This document shows, piece after piece, positions 58,036 through 64,000 of a DNA stretch of 64,000 bases. A model generated the notes under the pieces. That model searched no databases and had not been told where the DNA came from. It saw only the letters and a list, made by a program, of their open reading frames with translations. Origin of the DNA: Trebonia sp036501515 (lineage in GTDB: Bacteria; Actinomycetota; Actinomycetes; Streptosporangiales; Streptosporangiaceae); NCBI GenBank assembly GCA_036501515.1, contig DASYAD010000395.1, forward strand, positions 1-64,000, given 5' to 3'. The translations under genes were made by a program, and so were the position numbers. Position 1 is the first letter of the stretch. Every line of letters starts with the position of its first letter.

Positions 58036-58512
58036 ATGACCCATCAGCGCGCAGCCATCAGGATGGACGAGGACGAGGTCTCAGCCTTCCTCGCCCAGCC
58101 CGGCCAGACCATGACGGTCGCCACCCTGCTGGCCGACGGCCGCCCGCACCTGACGGCGGTCTGGTACGGCTTCGCGGCCGACGGGACACTCGGCTTCACC
58201 TGCTACGCGAAGTCGCAGAAGGCGCTGAACCTGCGCGCCGACCAGCGGGTCACCGTCCTGGTTGAGGACGGGCAGGAGCACGGCGAGCTGCGCGGGGTCC
58301 AGCTCCTCGCCCGCGCCGAACTCACCTCCGACCTGGCCGTGAAGGCCGTGATCAGCGCCAGCGTCGCGTCCCGCTACCCGGCCAGGCCGCACCCGGACGG
58401 GCCCGGGCCGGCGCTGCAGCGGCGCGTCGCGGTACTCATCCGCCCGCAGCTGATCATCTCCTGGGACCACCGCAAGCTGGCACACGCCGGGACCGGCGGC
58501 CACCGACCGTGA
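58036..58512 (+). CDS. PPOX-class F420/flavin-binding protein
   Basis: A 158-residue split-barrel protein: LAQPGQTMTVATLLADGRPH, TAVWYGFAADGTLGFTCYAK, and DQRVTVLVEDGQEHGELRGV. This is the pyridoxamine-phosphate-oxidase-like fold that binds F420 or FMN in actinobacteria (TIGR03618-like). It probably carries out a hydride transfer on a pathway intermediate. It is followed after 13 bases by LivF, so it belongs to the uptake operon. Confidence 0.82.
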   Translation: MTHQRAAIRMDEDEVSAFLAQPGQTMTVATLLADGRPHLTAVWYGFAADGTLGFTCYAKSQKALNLRADQRVTVLVEDGQEHGELRGVQLLARAELTSDLAVKAVISASVASRYPARPHPDGPGPALQRRVAVLIRPQLIISWDHRKLAHAGTGGHRP

Positions 58513-58525
58513 GAGGCAAGAGACC

Positions 58526-59275
58526 ATGACGGGACAGCCAGAGGCGCCGGCGCCGGGCGAGGAAGCGCCGGAAGGCCAGCCGGCCGGCGAGGTACTGCTC
58601 GAGGCGGTCGGCCTGACCGCAGGGTACGGAGACCTCGCGGCCGTCAGGGACGCCAGCCTGCGGCTGCACCGCGGCGAGATCGTCGCCGTCGTCGGGCCCA
58701 ACGGAGCCGGCAAGACCACCACCATGCACGCCCTGGTCGGCGAGCTCCCGCTGATGCGGGGCGAAGTGCGCTGGCTCGGCCGCCCGGTGGCCAGCCCCCT
58801 GCACCGCCGGGTCCGCGAGGGCCTTGGCTACGTGCCCGAGGTGCGGTCGATCATCATGAGCATGTCCTGCCGCGACAACCTCCGGCTCGGCCGCGGCGAC
58901 CTCGGCCATGCCCTTGAGCTGTTCCCGGAGCTTGAGCAGCTGCTACCGCGGCGCGCGGGGCTGCTGTCAGGCGGCGAGCAGCAGATGCTCATCCTCGGCC
59001 GGGCGCTCGCGGCCCGGCCGAGCGCGCTGATCGTGGACGAGCTGTCACTCGGCCTCGCCCCGGTCGTCGTCGGCCGGCTGACGGAGGCACTCAAGGTGGC
59101 GGCCAGACAGGACGGCTGCGGCGTGCTGCTGGTCGAGCAGCAGGCCAGGCGGGCCTTCGCGGTGGCCGACCGCTGGTACCTGTTCCGTAACGGCCGCAAC
59201 GTGGCCAGCGGCGACACCAAGTCGGGCCACCAGGCGATGGAGCAGGCCTACCTGGCCAGTACCGGCGTCAGCTAG
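58526..59275 (+). CDS. LivF-type ABC transporter ATP-binding protein
   Basis: A 249-residue ATPase: Walker A AVVGPNGAGKTTTMHALVGE, Q-loop region LGYVPEVRSIIMSM, the signature LLSGGEQQMLILGRALAARP, Walker B ALIVDELSLGLAP, and the H-loop replaced by VEQQARRA, as usual for LivF. The first ~25 residues are a Pro/Glu/Ala-rich extension. It completes the importer with the fused LivHMG protein. Its stop overlaps that of the convergent conservon GTPase by four bases. Confidence 0.93.
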   Translation: MTGQPEAPAPGEEAPEGQPAGEVLLEAVGLTAGYGDLAAVRDASLRLHRGEIVAVVGPNGAGKTTTMHALVGELPLMRGEVRWLGRPVASPLHRRVREGLGYVPEVRSIIMSMSCRDNLRLGRGDLGHALELFPELEQLLPRRAGLLSGGEQQMLILGRALAARPSALIVDELSLGLAPVVVGRLTEALKVAARQDGCGVLLVEQQARRAFAVADRWYLFRNGRNVASGDTKSGHQAMEQAYLASTGVS

Positions 59276-59871
59276 CCGCCCGGGCCCCGGGCCGTGACCA
59301 TCAGGTATTCAAGCAAGCGGACGAGGACCTGCTTGCCTGAGCCGCGCTGGCGGGCGTCGCAGAACTGGATGGGGACGCGGGGGCCGATGTCGAGGGCGTC
59401 GCGGACCTCGTGCTCGTTGTACATCTCGGCGCCGTCGAAGCAGTTCACCGCGACGATGAAGGGAATGCCACGGGTCTCGAAGAAGTCGAGGGACCCGAAG
59501 CAGTCGGTGATGCGCCGGGTGTCGGCGAGGACGACCGCGCCGAGCGCGCCCGCGGACAGTTCCTTCCACATGAACCAGAACCGGTCCTGGCCGGGCGTGC
59601 CGAACAGGTACAGCACCACCTCGGAGCTGATCGTGATCCGGCCGAAGTCCAGCGCCACCGTGGTCGTGGTCTTGCCGGCGATCCCGGTGAGGTCGTCGAC
59701 GGACGCGCCGACCTGCGACAGGCGTTCTTCCGTGCGCAGCGGCTTGATCTCGCTGATGGCCGAGACCATGGTGGTCTTGCCGGCCCCGAACCCGCCGGCG
59801 ATCAGGACCTTGACCGCCTGCGCGCCGCTCAGGTCGGGATGCCTGAGCGGGTTAGAGTTTGCGTACGCCAT
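59272..59871 (-). CDS. conservon GTPase (CvnD type)
   Basis: A small Ras/MglA-like GTPase of 199 residues: P-loop KVLIAGGFGAGKTTMVSAIS, switch region EERLSQVGASVDDLTGIAGK, G3 YLFGTPGQDRFWFMWKELSA, and the base-recognition VAVNCFDG. It is the fourth gene of a conservon, in which it is thought to take part in signalling under control of the kinase-like protein. Its start overlaps the DUF742 gene by 20 bases. Confidence 0.93.
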   Translation of the reverse strand: MAYANSNPLRHPDLSGAQAVKVLIAGGFGAGKTTMVSAISEIKPLRTEERLSQVGASVDDLTGIAGKTTTTVALDFGRITISSEVVLYLFGTPGQDRFWFMWKELSAGALGAVVLADTRRITDCFGSLDFFETRGIPFIVAVNCFDGAEMYNEHEVRDALDIGPRVPIQFCDARQRGSGKQVLVRLLEYLMVTARGPGG

Positions 59872-60223
59872 CGAGTACCGCCTGTAGCAGGTTGATGTCG
59901 GGCTTGGCCGTTACCGGGGGCGGGGGCCGGTGGGTGAGGTAGCCGGTGTCGATCAGGTCGCTGACGAGGACCTTGACGGCAGCCAGCAGCAGGTCCAGGT
60001 GGGCGGCGATCTCGGCGATCGACAGCGCCCGGTGCTGGCACAGCCGCAGGATTTCCCGGTACTCCCGGTCCAGGCCGGCGTTGCCGGGAGCCGAGCGGGC
60101 GGCGCTGACCAGGGTGAGGATGTCGAGGCCGTGCAGGTCCCGGCCGGCCCGGCCCCTGGTCATCGCGAACGGGCGAACCAGTGGGCCGGGGTCCTCGTCC
60201 CCGCCGGACGCGCCGCCGCTCAT
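59852..60223 (-). CDS. conservon DUF742 protein (CvnC type)
   Basis: A 123-residue protein with LVRPFAMTRGRAGRDLHGLD, then LDREYREILRLCQHRALSIA, EIAAHLDLLLAAVKVLVSDL and a C-terminal wing. This is the DUF742 winged-helix-like family, invariably found with roadblock and small-GTPase proteins. It is coupled to both neighbours. Confidence 0.93.
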   Translation of the reverse strand: MSGGASGGDEDPGPLVRPFAMTRGRAGRDLHGLDILTLVSAARSAPGNAGLDREYREILRLCQHRALSIAEIAAHLDLLLAAVKVLVSDLIDTGYLTHRPPPPVTAKPDINLLQAVLDGVRKL

Positions 60224-60660
60224 GGCACGCGCGAGGGCGGCGGCTCAGCTGGCAGCGCGCGCGGGCCAGCGGTGAGGGCGCTGCCTACCTGCTGCACGAT
60301 CACGTTCATCTCATACGCCACCATCCCCAGGTCGGCGCGCGGCGAGGCGAGCAGGGCCAGGCAGGCGCCCGTGCCGGCCTCCGTCACCACGAGGAACCCG
60401 TCCTCCAGCTCGACGACCGTCTGCAGCATGCCGCCCTTGCCGAACCGCTCGCCCACGCCGCGTGACAAGCTGCTGAACGCCGACGCCATCGCCGCCAGGT
60501 GCTCGGCGCCCTCGCGGTCCAGTTCCGCCGAGCGAGCCAGCGGCAGCCCGTCACCGGACAGCACCACCGCCTTCTCGCTGCCCGCCAGCCGCCGGACCAG
60601 GTCATCAAGCAGCCAGTTCAGCCGGCCACCGCGGGCCGGGCCCGTCATATCGTCGTTCAT
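60220..60660 (-). CDS. roadblock/LC7 protein (CvnB type)
   Basis: A 146-residue roadblock-fold protein: LNWLLDDLVRRLAGSEKAVV, LSGDGLPLARSAELDREGAE, and FLVVTEAGTGACLALLASPR. Roadblock proteins act as GTPase regulators or dimerisation platforms. It overlaps the kinase stop and the DUF742 start by four bases each (ATGA). Confidence 0.93.
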   Translation of the reverse strand: MNDDMTGPARGGRLNWLLDDLVRRLAGSEKAVVLSGDGLPLARSAELDREGAEHLAAMASAFSSLSRGVGERFGKGGMLQTVVELEDGFLVVTEAGTGACLALLASPRADLGMVAYEMNVIVQQVGSALTAGPRALPAEPPPSRVP

Positions 60661-62999
60661 CGCTTGTCCTCGCTAGCAGAATCGCGTCCCAGGCGGCTTC
60701 CCCGCTGAAAGGCCGACATGGAACCCCGGGCCTGATCCGGGCTGCGCTGCGGCCGCCGCGGCGCTGGCTGCCCCGCGGCTTCGGTGGCGTCCGTCCGGAG
60801 CTCGGGGGCCAAGTTCGCCAGCCGCTCGCGGCGCGCCAGGGGTGCGTGCCCTCGCCTGGGCCCCGGCGCGGGAGTGGGAGAAGGAGGGGGGACGGGAGAC
60901 GTGGCGTTCTCCCACGGCGGCGCCGGAACGGCCACGCGGTCCGGCTGGGCTGGCCCGGGCCGCGCGGCCGGCGGTGCCATCCGGTGGCCGAGCGAGTCGG
61001 CCCCGTCGCCGCCAGCCGGACGCGGCACCGCACCGCGCCCCAGCAGAGCGGGAGCTGCGGGCAGCTGCTCGTGCCGCCCGGCGCGGCCAGGCGCGGGCGG
61101 GTCGTACGCCCCGGCGGGCCCGGTTTCCACCAGCCGGGCGGGAATCAGCACGATCGCCTTGGCGCCGCCGTAGGCGGAGTCCTGCAGGCTCACCGCGATG
61201 CCGTGCCGCTGCGCCAGCTGGCCGACCACGAACAGCCCGATATGCCGCTGCCCGGACGCGGTCATCTGCTGGAATCCGGGCGGGTTGCGCAGCGTCTCGT
61301 TCAGCTGCTCGCGCTTCGCGTACTCGATTCCCAGGCCCTGGTCCTCCACTTCGACGACCACGCCTTTGCCGACCGCGTTGCCGCGCACCGTCACTGTCGC
61401 GTCGGGCGGCGAGAAGGCCGTCGCGTTGTCGACCAGCTCTGCCAGCAGGTGGATGAGGTCGCCCACGACGCTTCCCTGCACCCGCGCGTCGGGCAGGCGG
61501 ACCGTGTCCACCCGCGCGAAGTGCTCGGTCTCCGACACCGCGCTGCGCACCACGTCTTCGACCGCGGCCGGCTGCCGCCACCTGCGCCCGGGCTGGCCGC
61601 CGCCCAGGATGAGCAGGTTCTCGGCGTTGCGGCGGGCCCGGGTGGCCAGGTGGTCGAGCTGGAACAGCAGCTCCAGGTGCTCCGGGTCGCCTTGCCTGGC
61701 CTCGGCCACGTCGAGCAGCTCCAGCTGCCGGTGCACCACGAGCTGACTGCGGTGGGCGATGTCGAGGAAGACCTTGCTGATGCCGTTCCTGGTGCTGGCC
61801 TCCGCGGCGGCCGCCGTGACAGCGGTGCGCTGCGCGGCGTTGAACGCTTCGGCGACCTGCCCGATCTCATCGGAGCCGTAGTCGAGCTGCCCCAGCGCCG
61901 ACTCCACGTCGACGGGCTCGCCGGCGCCAAGGCGCGCGACGATCTCGGGCAGCTTGGTGTCGGCGAGTTCCAGGGTCCTGGTGCGCAGCCGCCGCAGCCG
62001 GCCAACTAGCCGGTTCGCCAGTCCCACGGCGGCGGCGAACGCCGCGATCGTCAGCACGAGCACGAGCGCGCCCAGCCAGATCGACCTGGACAACGTCTGA
62101 CTGGCCGCGGCCACGGTCGCGTCCGCGCTCTGCTGGTCGCTATCGATCCACAGCTGGAGGATGCCCGCCGACACCGTACTTTCGGCGGCCAGCCAGCCGG
62201 CCGCGGGTGCGCCCAGCTTGCCGTGACTGGCCAGCGCGTCCTCGTCAGCAGTGGCGACCCGCCACGCGCTCCCGGTGATGAGGTGGTGGTATACCGACTG
62301 CTCGGCCGGGTTTAGTCGCGCGGCGACCGCCTGCAGGTCATTCCGGTAGGCACCCGTCAGCTGGGCCACCTGGAGCCGGTCAGGCTGACTCAGCGTCCCG
62401 CGCTCGGCCCAGCCCGCTCCGAGTCCGACCGCGCGTGAGTGCAGGTCAAGGGCAGGGAACAAGTCAAGCACCGTGATCGCGTCCACCGCCGCGACGGCAT
62501 CCGGCGCGCCGAGCGCGTTCAGCAGGAGGCCCGGCGAAGAGCCGCTGACAATCTGGGTGTAGAAGGCATCGACCGCGGCGGCGCTCTCCTGACGGCTCCG
62601 GACATGCTGTCGCACGCCCGGCAGCTCCGCGCCGATCACGCGAAACCCCGCCGCGGTGCTCGCCATCACCTGGGGGTTGATGGCCTGCAGCGCACCGACG
62701 GCTTTCCCCGCTGCCGCGAGGGCCGCGTCGGTCTCGTTCCACTGCGCCTGGAGGCCCGCCAGTGCCTGGGGGTCTCCGCCGACGGCGCGCAAGCTGATCG
62801 TGCGCTCGTTCTCGACGGCAGCCTCGAAGCGGGTCAGCACGCTGACGTTGCCCGCGGAGTAACTAGCGAAGCTGTGCTCGGAAAGACCCTCAGAGATCAG
62901 GTAACCCGCGACCGAGGCGCCCGTCACGAGCAACGCCACGCTGGGAATCAGCGCGATCGCGAGCACCCGGGTCCGGATGCCCGCCATCCGGAACTGCAT
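60657..62999 (-). CDS. conservon sensor histidine-kinase-like protein with NIT domain (CvnA type)
   Basis: A 780-residue membrane protein: TM1 (~10-33, VLAIALIPSVALLVTGASVA), an outer nitrate/nitrite-sensing-like helical domain (~40-290), TM2 (~305-328, WLGALVLVLTIAAFAAAVGL), a HAMP region, a dimerisation helix and an HATPase domain. The ATPase shows the N-box LIHLLAELVDNATAFSPPDA and the G-box EVEDQGLGIE. The last ~160 residues are Pro/Ala/Arg-rich and disordered. No response regulator adjoins; signalling likely runs through the roadblock/GTPase partners. Confidence 0.93.
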   Translation of the reverse strand: MQFRMAGIRTRVLAIALIPSVALLVTGASVAGYLISEGLSEHSFASYSAGNVSVLTRFEAAVENERTISLRAVGGDPQALAGLQAQWNETDAALAAAGKAVGALQAINPQVMASTAAGFRVIGAELPGVRQHVRSRQESAAAVDAFYTQIVSGSSPGLLLNALGAPDAVAAVDAITVLDLFPALDLHSRAVGLGAGWAERGTLSQPDRLQVAQLTGAYRNDLQAVAARLNPAEQSVYHHLITGSAWRVATADEDALASHGKLGAPAAGWLAAESTVSAGILQLWIDSDQQSADATVAAASQTLSRSIWLGALVLVLTIAAFAAAVGLANRLVGRLRRLRTRTLELADTKLPEIVARLGAGEPVDVESALGQLDYGSDEIGQVAEAFNAAQRTAVTAAAAEASTRNGISKVFLDIAHRSQLVVHRQLELLDVAEARQGDPEHLELLFQLDHLATRARRNAENLLILGGGQPGRRWRQPAAVEDVVRSAVSETEHFARVDTVRLPDARVQGSVVGDLIHLLAELVDNATAFSPPDATVTVRGNAVGKGVVVEVEDQGLGIEYAKREQLNETLRNPPGFQQMTASGQRHIGLFVVGQLAQRHGIAVSLQDSAYGGAKAIVLIPARLVETGPAGAYDPPAPGRAGRHEQLPAAPALLGRGAVPRPAGGDGADSLGHRMAPPAARPGPAQPDRVAVPAPPWENATSPVPPPSPTPAPGPRRGHAPLARRERLANLAPELRTDATEAAGQPAPRRPQRSPDQARGSMSAFQRGSRLGRDSASEDKR

Positions 63000-63005
63000 G
63001 ACGAC

Positions 63006-64000
63006 TTAACCGCCGTTCGCGCTGAGCAGCACGGGGAGCTGCAGATAGGACGCGTAATCGCCGCCGGTGTGGATGACGTGCGTTCCGCTGTTCTGCGGAA
63101 TGTAGTCGCGTGTCGCTGGCATGTGCGCGCCCAGCAGGTTGTTCGCGCTGACGACGAGCCGAAGCTGCTGGCCGGGGTAGAACACCAGGCCGACCGGAGC
63201 CAGGTCGATCTCGATCTCCGCGATCTCGCCGGGGTGCAGCTTCTCAACCCGGTCGAAGCTGTACGCGGGAACCGAATCCGTGGCGAGTGCTTTATCCAGG
63301 TGCCTGGCGGACACGCGCAGGCGGCCGTCGGAACCCTTGTACCGCAGGACCGACGCGCCCCGTTCGGTGATGTCCTGGACCATCGCACTCTGATTGGGGA
63401 TCGTGAACTCTTGCAGGTGGGTGCCGTGGGCGTCCAGTTTCTGGACGAGGACGAACAGGTCCATGTCGTCGGCGCCCTTGGCCTCGACCCAGAGTCGCGC
63501 CTTGGGGTAGCCGACCAGCACCGTTTCCTCGGTGAAGCGAACGGTGAAGGAGACCAGGCCCGGGTTGGCCTCCGCGTCGTACGCCACGGCCACTTCCTGC
63601 GCCGGCGGCTCGACGCTCAGCGTGCGCCGGAGTCCGTGGAGGTAGTACTTCGTGTACGCGACATCGGCCGGCGGGAACGCGCTGGCCGGCTGGTTGACCC
63701 GGTTGCCGCCCTCAAGGTCGAGTACGGAGTAGCGAACGGGAGGCGTCCGCTCCCAGCCGTTGTCCGCGCCCTTCAGGTAATGGTCGAAGAACCGGCGCAG
63801 GTCCTCGGTATTGGCCTCGTCGTAGTAGTCGGGCCACTCCTGATTATCGTGGATGCGGAGCCATTTCTCCGCGGAGGAGATCCTCCGCCAGGCCCGGAAC
63901 GTTCCCTTCGTGTGCAGCGTGCTTGAGTAGCTCGCGACAACGTAGGCGGGGACGGCGATCTTCTCGAACTGCGGGGTCTTGTCCTCCCACAGGTCGTTCA
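63006..64000 (-). CDS. CocE/NonD family hydrolase, C-terminal part
   Basis: The frame enters from the right edge and ends at TAA 63006-63008, giving about 331 visible residues. The visible part includes the end of the alpha/beta-hydrolase core (IAVPAYVVASYSSTLHTKGT; KWLRIHDNQEWPDYYDEANT with the likely catalytic His) and the C-terminal jelly-roll domain of X-Pro dipeptidyl-peptidase type (SFTVRFTEETVLVGYPKARL; IDLAPVGLVFYPGQQLRLVV). These enzymes hydrolyse esters such as cocaine, or amides and peptides. The nucleophile Ser region lies outside the window. Only six bases separate it from the conservon kinase start. Confidence 0.88.
   Translation of the reverse strand, partial: NDLWEDKTPQFEKIAVPAYVVASYSSTLHTKGTFRAWRRISSAEKWLRIHDNQEWPDYYDEANTEDLRRFFDHYLKGADNGWERTPPVRYSVLDLEGGNRVNQPASAFPPADVAYTKYYLHGLRRTLSVEPPAQEVAVAYDAEANPGLVSFTVRFTEETVLVGYPKARLWVEAKGADDMDLFVLVQKLDAHGTHLQEFTIPNQSAMVQDITERGASVLRYKGSDGRLRVSARHLDKALATDSVPAYSFDRVEKLHPGEIAEIEIDLAPVGLVFYPGQQLRLVVSANNLLGAHMPATRDYIPQNSGTHVIHTGGDYASYLQLPVLLSANGG

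Noticed and set aside
1..64000. tRNA, rRNA, CRISPR arrays, transposases, integrases and attachment sites
   Set aside because: None was seen: no T-loop/cloverleaf match, no regularly spaced repeats and no transposase or integrase motif. The broken genes lack a recognisable mobile element.

Overview
The base composition (very high GC), GTG starts, many ATGA/GTGA translational couplings, F420-type LLM oxidoreductases, a four-gene conservon (NIT-domain kinase, roadblock, DUF742, GTPase), a CU044_5270-like protein paired with a sigma factor, and DUF1707 all point to a filamentous-type actinomycete. The genus cannot be fixed from the sequence alone. No rRNA, tRNA or CRISPR array was seen.

Layout. 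1-7.9 kb is a worn region. It mixes apparently intact genes (an unknown 312-aa protein, a UPF0303 protein, an acyltransferase-3, a Uma2 nuclease, an LLM oxidoreductase) with broken ones: a frameshifted small membrane protein, a methyltransferase remnant, a P450 core fragment and a gutted Tat-exported carboxylesterase. 8-21.8 kb is core-like: PHP phosphoesterase, LLM oxidoreductase, Ser/Thr kinase, YihY/BrkB protein, an ECF-like sigma factor with its partner, an MFS exporter, a class-B-type acid phosphatase, an atypical EPSP synthase (aroA), and a Pho84-like phosphate transporter. The last of these, and less clearly the acid phosphatase, sit behind PHO-box-like repeats. 21.5-22.6 kb is a scar made of truncated genes: an AAA-ATPase/DUF4276 pair and the C-terminus of a LuxR-type regulator.

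22.6-59.3 kb reads as one catabolic island for an aromatic or polycyclic acid. It is bracketed by the pieces of a branched-chain-amino-acid-type ABC importer: a solute-binding lipoprotein at the left end, and a fused LivH-LivM-LivG protein plus a separate LivF at the right end. Between them are three intact P450s, two 3Fe-4S-type ferredoxins with a ferredoxin reductase, a Rieske oxygenase, a VOC-fold extradiol dioxygenase, two CaiB/BaiF CoA-transferases, a thiolase-like protein and a DUF35 partner, a hydratase-aldolase of the NahE/PhdJ type, alcohol and aldehyde dehydrogenases, a salicylate-hydroxylase-type flavoprotein, and a KstD/fumarate-reductase-type flavoprotein. The regulators are three IclR paralogues and one GntR.

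A palindrome, TGTTCG-N5-CGAACA, recurs at four promoter regions of the island. A 62-bp promoter-operator block is duplicated in front of its two main + strand operons (26.3 and 41.5 kb). This makes a local regulon the most coherent system in the window. 59.3-63 kb is the conservon, and the right edge holds part of a CocE/NonD hydrolase.
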